Shown here: positions 28,801-43,800 of the stretch, one piece after another
Layout of the letters: the number at the start of each line of letters is the position of its first letter
How positions within the stretch are numbered: position 1 is the first letter of the stretch
NCBI GenBank assembly: GCA_950022655.1
Contig: OX465580.1
Coordinates: 94,816,797 to 94,880,796 of the forward strand
Length of the DNA: 64,000 bases
Direction: 5' to 3'
Origin: Alentia gelatinosa
Lineage: Eukaryota > Annelida > Polychaeta > Phyllodocida > Polynoidae
The notes under the pieces: generated by a model
Database searches by the model: none
Told to the model about the DNA's origin: nothing
What the model saw: only the letters and a program-made list of their open reading frames with translations
Translations under genes and position numbers: made by a program

Positions 28801-31800
28801 ATATACTGCCTACTAGCGACTTCGTCGATTCGTATTTGGCTAAGACCACCTCCACCCTTCCCCCTACAATTTCAAACTGCCGTTGGGCCCCCTTGTGGGT
28901 GAACGGGAAACCATCGTAAACTCGTGGTTATCATTTCGTATGACACAGGTAGGTGCTTGAGCAGATCATAAGCGATCAGAACTCTTTGGATTTACACCAG
29001 CGAAAGGGTGAGATCTCATTGCATTCTCTCAAGGAAAGGAGATCAGGAAACTATAGTTCTAACTTATGTTTTCAGTATAGCTAGAAACGAATCCTAAGGA
29101 TAGAAGTACATCTGTGCAGACAAACACAAAAAAGAGTGGCAGGATTCAGTTAAGAACTGTACGGGAATCTCACTCTTGTGACCCATCAGTCTCCAGGCCT
29201 AGGTCTGTTTGACTGTGTCTTTATGTACGGGAGAAACTCCAAGCGGATCCAACAAAATTCTAACGTTTTATATGTAGTAGGTAAAAATACAGTTCATACA
29301 GTATGTGATATTTAGAAAATTACATCTTGGTAAGTCATTCACAGATATCCATAATGAAAATGAATATATATACATGTATATATATATTCATTTGTCCCAG
29401 TCTCGATAGGTTTTTTTTTTCGTTTATCAAGGTATATCCCTCATCGTAGAGCAGTACCTCGGTGTCAAAACCACAGCCTGAGAGTCGATCTACACACCCT
29501 AAGGCCAGCCACCTGACAGGAAGCAGGTCAGGTGATCTAGGCTAGTCATACGATCCCGGTGATCGATGCCAGGGAGGCGCGGGAGGACTGATAGCACCGC
29601 CCACTCTGTTCTAGTAATCACGCCGGGGCGAGTGTGCCTGTACGAGCCAGCACATCCTGATAAGCCGTTAACAGCCGACGTGTCACGCAGCCCCGACTGA
29701 ACCCCGTATCAAAGCCACTTGACGGAAACATCAAGTCCTGCAGCTCTATACACCACAGGCAAGAGCCATAGACTGCAGGTGGCGCTCGTACAGACCGACG
29801 CTAGCGGAAGTTGTGCGGTTTGCGGGGCTATATTCCCCATTCATTACTCGTATGAGAACTTCCTGAATTATTGAAAAATCTGCTTCTGTTATGTCCTAAT
29901 ATCACGAGATTTTAAGGCCTTTTAAACTCTTTGACAGGAACATGAATCCGAAGTAGAATAGATCGATCGCCATAAAGATCGTCGGTGTTGATTTTATGAT
30001 GAAGCAGTGTATTTATCGTCGTTTGGACATGAAGTGTTGGCCAGTGGTTTATTGTTTATTGCTTGGGATTGAAAATAAGATTATTATCTCATTATTACAA
30101 CCGCATTCTTTATTCAACCCAGGGTGCTTTGCATACGTATCTCTATCATGGATTATAGATCAATCTAATAAACCACCAAAAACTACGCACTTCGTTCAGA
30201 GTTGTAACAAACAATTAATTGCATAAGAAACATTATGAATTGCACAAAGGTTGACCGTATGCTTCCAGACTAACACTGAACATAATGATTTACAGCAACA
30301 AAACCGGACCACGTCAGGAACGCAACAAGGTGTGAAAGTGTACTGATAAATCGTCAGTGTCACACGCCATGCTTAACAGGGCTCCTGGGAAGGTGTGAGC
30401 ACACGTGCCATACTACGTCGTGGGTGCGAGCGTTCCGGCCTCAACGAGCACGGACGGTGTTGGACAGGAGGAGCTATTTAGACGTCCCTGATATGCCCGG
30501 CGCATATATGGACGTTTCTCGCCCTGAGCGGCAGATGGAAGTCGATAGTGGGGGGCGTCATGTACGTGTGACCAGAGATCACCGGCGTGGGTGTCTACGA
30601 GTGGTCTGGGCAGAGCTGTAAGTACGTGCTGAATATCATAGCTCTGATGACTGAGGCACGCACTCACGGAACAAGCACAAGAACAGTTTCCTAGGCATGG
30701 TGCCGAGCAGCTCTGTGACAGAGAGAATGTCAGTGAGCTGTAATTTGCGTTTGTAAGGAGGCCATATGTGTCTGACCATGACTAAGCTAAGTATATCATG
30801 GTATGGAAGACACACCCAAAAAATAAAGAGAGTGCGGAGATGAAATCAAATATCAAAATGCCTTGTGTCTGGGACTGGTAGCAAAACGTGGTCAGAGCTC
30901 TGCGTGTGTACATAAATCAATTAAACAGACTCACTCACACAAAGGTGGGCACATTTCGTTGGCCTGATGGCACCTCTCATGGCCTGTCGGTCGTTGGTGG
31001 CACAAGGGTCTAGTCTGGGTATAGCTGTGTTTGTTGTTTGTTTGGGTAGTTTAACGTCCAATTTGTTCAACTAGACTTGCAGGGATGAAAGTCGGGACTG
31101 ATGAAAAAGTCGGAAACAAAAAATAACTAAAAAAAACTGGGGCGTATTCGGGGGGGGGGGGGGGGCGCCCGATCCCCCCCCCCCCCCCCCCCATGGTGCC
31201 GTCAAACAAAATTTCGGCACTTGACGGAACTCTGACGGCAGTGTCAACGGCCCTTGCCGCGTTTAACTGCCGCCAAAGTACTGACTGCCGGTTTCCCCGG
31301 GGCGTGCGCCAATGAAGGTTTATAAATTTTTGGAATTTAGTTTTATTTTATGATTTTCATACTTTGTTAATGATCATATTTCAAGATGCAGAAATTTCTG
31401 ATTTCCGTCAATTGTCGGCGGACTTGCATCCCTGGACTTGTACAGCTGTGTCCGGCAAACTTGCATGTATTAAGGAATTTCCATGACAACAATTCTAAAC
31501 CTTTGGATATCTGTCGGATTACGTGTAGCCGTGTATGAAAGTATGCATCATGAGTTTGCTAAACTACTATTAGAGGATTTTAAGACACAATTAGAGGAAT
31601 GTACATGTGACAATTGCCTGCCTTAGACCTCAGTGTATAGTGGAATGGGAGGGTCATGTTATCTACTGAAACACTTGTCTGGGGTGACCCATAGTGGCCT
31701 ATAGACGCACTGGACACGTCAAGTGATGACTTAACAGAAAACTGTGTCGTACGCGCAAGCGCAAGCTGAAAGCTTTTTGCTGTCTAGAGATAGTCGCCTG

Positions 31801-34800
31801 ATTTCTACTCATCAGGACTTCTTCTATCCGTTAAAGTGACGTATATCAAAGAAGCTTCCCATAGACTGAATTTCGACATTGCGATTTTATTATACCAGCT
31901 GGTATTGAAATTTAAATATATCCAATACTTAAGTATTTTAACCTCATTTTCTATACAAGCTACAGGGTAGCAGCTACGGTACGTGGGCAGTTAGGCTTTA
32001 AGGTTTCAGCCCCTTTAATCGCACGAAATTACAGGTCCTCGTCAGGTTTGGTCGTTAAGAATAGTACATGTGATTGAGACATCTGATAAATTCACAAGTG
32101 TTTAGGCAGTAACGTCTATCAAGTTGTCAATAAATGGGATATATGTCAGGTGCTTACATCAAACTTCTACATACGCAACAAAGTGGGCAGCCGTATCGTC
32201 ACCAATGAAAGGTCATCTTCTTATGTTTCAGTCACATGCAGTGCACTAACCACAAAAGAGCTGAGTTTGTTTTCCTTTCTTTTAGAAGTGGCGGTGGTGC
32301 TACCAGTTTTCAATTATGCACGCTTAGTCTTGGAATAAATCTATTTATTTCTTGTTTAGAAACACCTAGCAACGGTCAACAGGGCACATTTTGCAGTGAC
32401 GAAATATGATGACACTAGTCTGCAGTTGTAATGTCTTGTAATATCCTTCCTAGAACAGCGATACATGGCCAGTGATCTCCAATATGTCACCAGAGGTTAC
32501 CATCAACTACCCGCAAACCCAGACGAGAAAATAGCTGTAACATCATAGCCGTCAATTTTCTGTTTATCCTGACAATCACGGCTCGGGTCCTAGAGTGGTC
32601 TGCATATTGAGAACATGACTTTATCTCACCCCTGGTATCTTTGTCCCATAGTCTGAACATTGCGAACTCGTTCTCCATGCCCCTCCGAGTATTGCAGTCC
32701 GTCGTCCATGGTCGATAGCCCGTGCAACATCCATTCTTTTAGTGTGTACAGGGGGAGATAAATACAGAAAGCAACTTGTTTTGATCAAAGAAGTCATTCA
32801 CCAACCTGTATGAATGCTACGTGATATTCACTCTGCTGTCGCCTCGTTCATATCACTTTGCATTAAACTCGTGGACTACGATGAATTTGACCAAAACTTG
32901 TTGGTTTCTTCTTTAATACCAGTCGTAGGGAAAAAGATAATGGGACACTAGAAACGACAGACTGTACAGCTCTCCTGGCAGAGAAGACGACTGGGAAATC
33001 TCATATTCTCTCGTTTCCTAATGTCTGAGCAAAATAGTATTTCTTAGGATTAAAGAATAAGGCCTCTAATCCGACTATATACAGGGATGAAAGTCGGGAC
33101 TGATGAAAAAGTCGGAAAAAAAAACAAAAAAAAACTGGGGCGTATACGGGGGGGGGGGGGGGCGCCCCCCCCCCCCCCCCCGTGCCGTCAAACAAAATTT
33201 CGGCACTTGACGGAACTCTGACGGCAGTGTCAACGGCCCTTGGCGCGTTTAACTGCCGCCAAAGTACTGACTGGAGGTTTATACGCCGTTGGTGAGAGCC
33301 TGCAGCCAGAATTATTTGGAATTTAGTTTTATTCTATGATTTTCATACTTTGTTAATGATGATATTTCAAAATGCAGAAATTTCTGATTTCCGTCAATTG
33401 TCGGCAAACTTGCATCCCTGTATATATGCTCGGAACTACTGGTGGTAAGAGTATCATGCATGATTACCCGAGGGACTTAACCTTCTGTAGGTAGTAATGA
33501 GGAGTAGCTTTGACGAGGCCATTGCCATCTGAAGTGCCTCAATTTTACTCTTCGTAGAGAATTTAAGGTGATTTACCTCATTTCATTTCATAGGGATTTG
33601 CAACTTCAATACGACACTTTTCCGTTCACAGACAAGAACGTCTCTCTTTTTAACCCCAGTGATTTAGAGTATGGGGATTCCACTTCGGGAATTGGTCTTA
33701 ACGACCACTGACATTAATAAATGACCTTTTATTACCACTGCCATTGAATGGTTGGAATCTTTTATGACCACAATTCACTTTTTAAGCAATTTCGTTTTTC
33801 AATAATGATATTTTATACACACAAAATTACCCATTTCATCGTAAAAATGTGTACAAACCCGAAGCAACCTTTAACACCATCTGTCGTGTCTATGTAATGA
33901 CAAATACATTTCCTATTTCATGCAGAAAAGGATGGTGCGAAAATGGATGTCAGCGTCCAGAACAGAACAGAACGCTGTGTAATCGGCCCTTTTGATTAGT
34001 GTTGTTTTATAATCCCCTGTATAATCTTCATGCATTATATGATTAATCGAAGGGGACACAGAAGCAAAAGTACACCTGGAAGCTATTTTCAGATTTCTTA
34101 TTTAGATCGAAGGATATTCAACTTGGCATGATTTCCTACAGAAATTTAGTATGGGGACGTTCTCCCCCATGCTTATAGTAGATCAATGGTATTACCCTCT
34201 GGTTTGAAAACTAAAAAGTTCATATATATTCGCAGTACAGGTCTATCAATCACATAATTCAGTCTAATACAAACTGCTTGCTGGAAAGAATGAGTTTACC
34301 TTTCGGTGGAGAAAATACCCCCAATACCCAATATGACCCATGTTGATTGCGTGTTGGTGATATTTCGTATACATCTGATCGTCATTGAGGAATTAAGCGC
34401 CTACTTCAGAGTTCTAGCACTTGAGATATGAGAGATCAGGGCTCTGGAATTGTCTATCAGGTCTGTGGAAAAGTAGTGATTGTACTGGTCATAAATGGCA
34501 GCTAGAATTTGAATGCTTGACGTCACTTAGTGTCATTGCCCACGACCAACAGTATTTGTCAAGAGACTGCTGTTTGGTAACGTTAACAGTCCACACGTAA
34601 CCACCATAGCTTGGCAAACCAGATTCAAAAGGGATGAAGGTCTCAATGAAGCAGGTTTAAACCATGTCAATGGTTTTGTAGCAATTACCTACTGTTAACA
34701 TATGACTTCCGAGTATCGTTGTTGAAAGACTCATCCGAAATATATTGGTCTATAGGATTTAAACGAGTTTTGAAAAACTATTGCCACGAAAAAAGCATAA

Positions 34801-37800
34801 ATTCACAAAGTACAGTAAAACACCAGTAACCTGAACCATTGTGGTTGGGAACGGTGAGTGCTCCACTGAATAGGGTTCTCCAGCAGCATCAAAATGCCTC
34901 GACCTGGTTTTAATACTGTAATTTAACTAGTATCTCGCAGAACTACTCCATCCACCCGGCTCCATAGTAACTCCATGTGAAAGCAGCAATTGAACGGACA
35001 AAAATATAACAACATTTTTTCGTCTGACGGCACCTGACGGTTGACGGAAGCAAAAACTTTTACAAACATAAATTGGAACATAGAATCACATATTTCATAT
35101 CTATGAAGAATAAGGCTTGGTCAAGTAAGGACTGATTCAATGGGGTCAAGGCCCACGATCCCAATGGTAGACAGCATCTGCCGCAACAGCATGATAATGT
35201 CAACGCATTCCCTGCAGCACCAAATGACTGTAGGACGAGAAGCCAGGTGTGTTGTACGCCTCTGGCTTCCCCGCCCTTCAATCTAATCTACCTTACATTT
35301 TATGGTAATTGCTAATACAGTCTGCCCTGTCGGTCGTATCAATCACTTTAATTCGATACAGCGACGTTGGAGAGATAAGTCTCGATATAACGAGATTCTT
35401 GAATCTGATGGTGGTGACGAAGGTTGTATTGGCTGTGAATATATGATACAGGGCATACTGTTTTAGGTAGGTCAGTTGAATTTCGCAAAGCAGAAACATA
35501 TCAAACTCTTAATCCATTCCTATTACAAACATCAACAACCACACAAAAATATCAAATCATACTACACAAATGCCTATAATATGCAGCTTGTATCAGAGAG
35601 CCGATTCTTCCAGATGAGGCTCGATAGTTAACGCTTAACCAGTCCTGCACATAATCCCGTGTGTAATTTGTACGTATTATACAAGCATACCTAATTAAAG
35701 GGAAGACATCGACGAGAATAGGTTTCCGATATCTTAAATGAATCAAAGTCATTGGAATTTGCATCATTTTCTTTTGAGTGTAGATATGGACAGGCTTCAA
35801 ACACCCCAAGCTACCTCCAGGTCGACGGTATTGTCCCATGTGGAGTGAAAATGGCGAAGCTCTTATTGAAATACTGTATAGATCCTGTTTACACATGGAC
35901 GAGTATAATTAACACGTTATATTCATAATCTGGACTATTCCTACAGAAGTACAAGAAATAGTAGGGATGGCTAGGCGGTAGCTTGATGTCTCGTCTTCCC
36001 CAGTTCTAGTCATGATAATTCATATACCAGAGGGTTGCTCTCAATGCATCCATCAAAATGCTGATATGGCTTATACAGATCTGATGTATTTTCAGAATAA
36101 AATGAAGGCTATATTTAAGAATTTCTGACAAGTACGAAATAGTTATCGCGTGAATGGTGGGTAGGATCTATCTATCTATGCATATAAGCTTGCTTTTCCT
36201 CCTACAGCGCGAGGCTACACCGATTAAATGGACACCATTCTGGCCCTGCCACCTGGACGGTCTCCTGATAATTATCGTAATTAACGAATCACCTGCCAAT
36301 AGCCAAAGCGCTATGTTGGGTATGTGCAAACGAAGACCATGTAAACATACCGTTCTAATGCGTCCAACGGAGACCCCCTGCAGCACTATGTAGGCAACAA
36401 ACAGTTTCAATGTCCAAAGTTCCAGAAAACACATCCAACTAGCACATTACCAGATACATATAAACTTGTTTGTGATGACTTGGACCATCTCGCAATTAGG
36501 CCAATAAAAACCAACTATTAATACGAAAAGAAAGAAAAACAATGACCTTTGCTACAAAGCCAAGAAATTACGTTCTCATTGTACTACGTTGCTGGTTATG
36601 TATGTAAACAGACAACTTGCCTATGTTAGTCCAGCATAAAAAAACTAATAAAAACATATTAAGATGAGGTTATATATACATGTACAAGGTTTATCAAATG
36701 ATGCCTATCCTATCGTTTGCTTTACATCAGCTTTCCTTTTCTCTCTATTTGTTTTAACATCTGTTACTATTGAATTTGTTTTCGATAGCACTAGGGTCTT
36801 CATATAAATTATATTTGTGATTTGAAAGAATATGTTCAATATTCCATGAGATTGTAATAGTAGGTTTGTTTCTGCTGTTTGTTTGGCTAGTGAAACGTCC
36901 CATTTGATCAAGTAGACTTATTCTTGCTTCTGCTGTGTGTATTTTGATCTCTACTTGGTCAGTGTATCAATTCTACTGAGACCCATCTATAAAGTATGTA
37001 TGCAGTGAGGGGGGAGGGCGTCAGATTTTTCAGAAATTTTGCATACGTACTGTATGGATAAGCCCCCCCCCCCCCCCCCCCCCTGGCGATCCGCCCCTTG
37101 GGATACTACTATGTAGTGTCCAGGTTGGTAGGTTATCATCGACCAGCGCTTGTGTGGCTTTGCCGAGCGCAGTTAGACGACACGACTCGACCAAGCACCA
37201 GCGCATTACAGAAGCCGATGCCTGCGTTCTCTCTACTAGTACATTACAGGTTGGCTGGGCACCTGCGCAATGTTGCTGCACCCCCCCCCCCCCCCTCCCC
37301 CATCAACACTTCTATCCACAGACTCTGCGTGAGATATATTACAGGATGTGCCAGATCAGTTTGCAGCGTCACTATGCCTGGTGAGTAGAACACGGCTGAG
37401 AATAGTTCACAATACCGTGATCCCAAAGATACTGCACGTTACGTTCCAATACCACTGACCCTTTTACACTGACACAATGCAGCAACAGAAGGATAACATT
37501 AACAATATAAAGGTTATGGTATGAGGATAGAATTATCACATTTCCAGCGACACTTGTATTTGTGTATACTGTGATATAATTGGAGTCTAGGACTTTACAT
37601 ATACCTGGCACTGAAGCGGTATAAAAGCTCTGAAAAAATGTCCCGGCTCCATCCAGGTGTTTATTATCAAGTCTTCGATACGGGAATAGAAGTTTTAACG
37701 AGCCTACGGCACTACGCCTGTGCCTAGTAAGAACAGGCATTTACATGGTGAGGCTTACATGTCAATTAGTTTCGTGTACATTGTAAAACCTGAGATAATA

Positions 37801-40800
37801 TATATGTAATATTAGTATTTCATCAAGGTTTTTTTGTCACGACATAAACAAAGGTATGCTCTTTTTTTTGTGTTTGTTTGTATTCATGAAAAATACATTG
37901 CAATCTTTTCCAGTGTCTTCTACACAGCATGTTTCATAATCAATTATATAAATTATAAATAAGCTACGTTAGGCATGCGTACAGCAACATAACCAGAATC
38001 TTGGATGGAATAGGATATTAAGGAAGAACTGACCTAGGTCAGATGTTTGACAATAAAATAAATAAATAGTGAAAAAAACAAAACTGTCAGAAGTTCTTAC
38101 CTCAACAAATCAGAAGGCGAAGTTGTCTCATCATCTTACTTCTACTATACTACTCATTTTTATCGGCACTGTCTACAGGCTCGGGGATAGGTTGGCCTGT
38201 CCCTGTATCCTATCCCTCCGCCTTGCCCTCTTGTCTCCCGCCACAACCCCTTACCCCTTCCCCTAAACTCCACCTCAGCTTCAACCCTGGGTTTGTCAGA
38301 GGAAGGGGATATAATGAAATCTACTTTATCCTATTAAATTGCTTTGAATCATTTTATGAATGTTCATAATTAAAGACTTGAGCAAGTCTCTCTCTGGGGT
38401 ATCCAAGTATTTCGTCACGCCATCTGATTTGAATGTGTCTCTGTTACAATCTATTATTATCTGATGCTGGTGTTTACAAGAGTTAAGGAAAATATACATG
38501 GTTACAAGACCAGGGGACCCTTAGGGTATATAGCGACCATCAAAGACTTGAGCTTTTTAATTTGCAGACATGTTTCAGTCAATTGTTTTCAAAAATTGTA
38601 TAAACAATCACTTTCAAAAAGCTGATTATAACTTTCTTTGGTGCAATCTCACATAACATTTTCAAATTGATACGATTTTTGTATCTTCTCCTATATCATT
38701 GTACCTTCTGTCAGTTTAGTAGTATATGTGCTGTACAGATATAGGCACATTGCATGTTTCATTTATAATGTTTTCAACAATGAAGTTAACTCCTTTCATG
38801 AGATATTATTGTGTACGTCTGGAATGACTTATCATCAGACAGGTCCTCCCAAGTGAGATTATTATACACTGTGCATGTACATAACAAGATCATGCAAACA
38901 CATAATCAATATTGCTATACCATATGGTTAACTGTTGATGTATTGTATCTGTTTGATATGCACTGATATGACAGCAGGGGAGAGTAAAATCAAAGGGAAC
39001 TAACAACATGTTTTACTTTGAAAAGAAAATTGTCAAATCAGTTTTAGCACACAAATCACAAAGTTCACCTGTGTACATATAGGTTACCACTCGGAAGTCG
39101 GTAAATTAAACACCACTTATACAAAAATAAAAATATACGTGAAGATTGAGCAATGCTAACATCAGTATTCATTGAGCCGTTTATCCTTGACGAGGATATC
39201 TCTGGATCTCCGAGGAGTTACCCCTTCCCCCCATACACACACAAACACACACTCATTACCCCGACCACTTCACCTCATCATAGGGTCAGTCCTTATACAT
39301 GCTCGTATCCTTTAGATGCTCACTGTCAGAACTAAGCTCTATTACAATTAGCTGATAAGACAACTGTGTATTTATGCCAGTAATAGGCTCTATGTCATTC
39401 CGTATTCAAAGTCCTGTACCTGAACTTCATCCTATTCCTCATTACTAGCAACTCATTCCTCTATTCGTGTCCCATCCCATAATCCCCTCTTACTTTCTCC
39501 ACAAAGAAAAAAAAGATTATGTCCCATCCCACTCGATGATTAATGTTGCCAGACGTTTATGTATATCCCGTCCTCATACAACGTTCACGGGTAATTGTAT
39601 TTGTAAGCTCTCCGGGAGCACATTGAAACCAGTCTCTGGGCTGGGTGCGTATCCTCAGGATGAATAAAAGTTAAAAACAAACATGTAGCTCCCACCACAC
39701 ACCGATGTCCGCTTACCAAGCCACCATGTTATCCTGACCATGATCATATATTCCCACCCTAAAGTCATATTGATTAGGCAGCTAATAGGGAAATCTATTT
39801 TGCATACATCTGTAATCGAACACAACGGGAGTAATTAATCCTCTTCAATTAAAGACGGCATGACATCCATGCATGACATTTAAGATGGCAGCGTGATACG
39901 TGTAAATGGCGGTGTAATTAATTGCCTAGAAATAGATAATAACCCGAGGTACTTACCTAGTACTTGCTACCCTTTACATCTACAAATGGCTTCTACCATT
40001 ACTTTACAATGATGCAATGCCGGTCATACTCCGGTTCTCTTTATTCGAGAGACAAATATAAACACATGTCATATCCCTAGAGATTCATCAAAGGGACCAA
40101 AGCACCGTACCTCTTTTCACGGAGATCAAGTGTGGATGCAGTGTGTCATCTGGTTGGTTTATCAATATCAACAATTCTAGTGTTGCCGGTGTCTATGAAA
40201 TGTCGGAATTCCGTTATTTGTCGGAAAACTTGCATCCCTGCTCACAAACACTGTCTTCCTCCACATGGTCTTCTCTATCCCTCCGTTCTTCTTCCCTCCT
40301 CTCTCGCATCTTTCCCGCTCTTCCCTCTCTTCATTATTACCTGTGTTAGTGTCTGTACACCTCTTAATCCATATCGTTTCTGTTATGCGTGATTCATTAA
40401 TATTCCTTGACATTTACCATAATGGGTACTTATTTAGCATAACTTAATACAAAAGATGTGGCCATGAAAGCAGCCAATAAGTTGCAAAATTAAAAAGATG
40501 GAAACGAGAGGTGGAATTTTGAAACCGCTACTGAATACCTAAATTGGGTAAAATGTAAAGGCTCAATTACACCGGCTTGAGGGAAAACCTCATTCAGTAG
40601 GTACAATTTCTCTGCTGCTAGCTTCATTATATCAGACATCATTGCCAACATAATAATTGTGGGAATTCTTAGGAGCACAGTAAGAAGTCAAATGTACACC
40701 GAACATTAGATCAGTGGGCACAGTTTCCCTGCTGCTGATATCAGTGCAGTAGACGGGCTTCTCTATGTATTCTGCCTCTTCCCCGTCATATGAACTACAA

Positions 40801-43800
40801 TGTCGAAATTCATATGTACACTGAATATTGCACAAGCTGCTCGCTTTAACGTTATTTCCACATGTCATAAGATAATAATGTGCTATGATGCGGCATCATA
40901 CAAAACTTCTTTTTGCTTTCTTTTTATGAGTTTATAAATACTGATCATCTAAGAGAGCAGTGTGACCTGTTTTCAACCACAGAGATGACGAATGATATGG
41001 GTTGGGTTATTTGGACATATAAACAGGCACGTGAATACACAATAACGGCAAGGGAAAAGACAGTTGGAGCTACATATGACTCGGGTCTTTCTTTTTACTT
41101 GGTGCTCAGACGCTTTGTATTGATTCACAATTACTGGATATTTTCATGGGTCGTCTAACACATAGATACAGTGAGGTCTAGAAGATTTAACACACACACA
41201 AACACAAATTAGAAAACCGGATATAACTGGAAATATGGCATCCCTAATAACCTAACATACCACCTGATGTACCATGTGGCCTAGGTGTCTGTCATGACAC
41301 CGTCAGCTGGAGCTCTGCGCTCAGCTGTGAGAACTGTTTTATCAAGAAACATTTCACAGCCCATGGATTGAGGTGTAATGGAGGCCCATCTTTGACATAT
41401 ATTTGCACATGACGTACACGCGTTATCTCATCACTGAACGGTTCGGTGGCGGGTAACATTTCAACAGGCAGTATCCAAATTGACACATATTACAAAGCTG
41501 GTACCTCTGAAATCTAGTCAGACATCATATCATAAGAAGGTTTTCAACTTCGGCATAACAGAAGTCTTATTGAAGCCTAAACTACGTTGACACCAAATCA
41601 ACCTCAGAATTTATCTATGGGGTGGAGGGAAACCCTTGTAGCAGTAGCAACGAAAAGGGCGATAGAGAAGACTAATGGGATATGCAGGGCCAGTACCGTT
41701 TGGTATTGAGACCACGTTCTATTCCCAGAATCTATTCAGCATATACGTGCATACCCCAATGGCAAGGACACGTGTTAGGCTCTGTAACAGCAATCAGGGA
41801 AACCTGTCACATCTGGTGTGAAACTCCTCCTGTCAGATTTTGCTTCCCATGTCCGCGATGTCGTCCGTGACATCGTAAACATTTGTGACGTCATTCGCCA
41901 AGACTTCTCAACTATTATAGACATACCTCATTTTACAATATCTGACATATTTCATTATGTACTACACAATTATTTGTACCATCTTTTATCAAATATTTCC
42001 ACAATACATGACAAGTTTTGTGGATTCTCTTTGTAACCGACGAAGATCTTGGGTGCATCCCTTTACAATTTGTAAAGTCTCTTTACAATCTATGATGTTC
42101 CTCGTTTGACCTTTTCATGATTCATGACATCTGTACTGACATTTCTACCACTCCTGGCTATTTACGAGAGATGCCTCGACACATAAAAGACGTCTGTCAA
42201 ATACTCACGACAGGTACATCGCCAGATGCTCGTTGCACTCAGTAACTTGCTTTAGACAAATCTCACTTTCTCCTTACATGAGAAAAAAGACCCTGACAGG
42301 AATACCAAGAAAATCAGAAAATGACAGGAAAGTATATGTGTAATAGGTACCCAACAACTTTCCCTCCGCCTCTGAAGATAAATTTCATGATCACTCCTCA
42401 TAAATCGGGCAGTGCTGGTAAATCTATTAAGTGCTCGTTACTTACAGATCGTCAGAATCAATTAGCCTGCTAATGATGCTTTACTCCATCGCGCAGTGCT
42501 AATGATACTGCTGGTCTAAATGATATTTGCCTAGACCACAGGCACAAGGAAATACCAACTAACAGATTAGTTTAATTGAAAAGCTTCGCCTTGATAAGTG
42601 AGGAATCTACAATTGAAGAATACCATTAGATCTAGTATCTGAGTACACATTCAACTATGAAATAAGATAATGGAATACATCGATATTCTGAGATGACAAT
42701 CATCACCGAATGAAAATAAAGGACCCCTTATCCTTCAAATATCATGGCCCTTCCTCACTCAGCAACATATGATATTGACATTCACTGATCCCATGTATAT
42801 TAACAGATAGACATTTAAAAGAAATCTAGTTTATCAAGAATTCATAAATAACACAATTCATTCTTGGTAATGATAATTTAATGAAAATGGGGTTAGAAGG
42901 AAGATGTCTGCGCCATATGGATAGATTATCATCATAGAAAAAAAGGTAAAACATAAATTACATAGAAAACAAATACCCCTCCCCCAACTCTCCTGTTAAA
43001 GCACGAGTCGTTCGTTGCCAAACGTAGAAAACACGGTCCTGATTCGGTACACCTTGTGATTTTTATTTCTAATGTTCCTACAGAGTATAAATTCTCATGC
43101 TTCAAAGGGTAATTGAAGCACGTGATGCGTGTCCCCCGCTCCCACACCCCTCGTCTCAGTAGGAGACTGAGTCATTCGGTGACTGGATGGAGCAAGTCGC
43201 CCTCTCGGCTCCTAAATAATTACTGTGTTAGGTCTGCAGAGGAGGATGGTGCAGGGTTAGGAGCCATTGTGGGTCGCCTAGACCTCCAGACAGAAGCCCA
43301 CCTGACACTGTGTGTGGGTATGCAACGAGGGCCGGGGAGGCAGCAGGATTTGAGTGAGAGGGATTCATCGATATTACTCCGATGACATTCAATCATTCTG
43401 TAATTTTCTTTTTACGAAGGAGAAAGTACCTTCCGTGTCTAACTTCTTGATCTACACTTTACTAGACTTCCGTGTTTTTGTGTATTTAAAAAAAAATCTC
43501 TCCCAAGGCATAGTAAATGACTCATCGTGTTAAACAGTCAGCGAATAATTGGACCTTAATGCTTCCAGTCTGCTGAAGTGTTTAGATTCTATATCTATCT
43601 GTTAATAATTATTCATCAAATCGTCATTAGCCCTCTATCTGAAGATGATCACTACTATCTCTGACACTAGTATGAGAAGCAAATGGAGTTCAAACAAATT
43701 AGTATGGTACAGGATTGTGGTAATATGGGTTTATCCCATCATACCTGGGCTGCGTGATAAATAGGCTTATATATTCACCCCTTTGGATACTGATCTATGT

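Noticed and set aside
30413..30667. Overlapping GC-rich frames on both strands
   Set aside because: Open frames on both strands of a GC island are expected from composition. One gtaagt at the end is not enough to call an exon.
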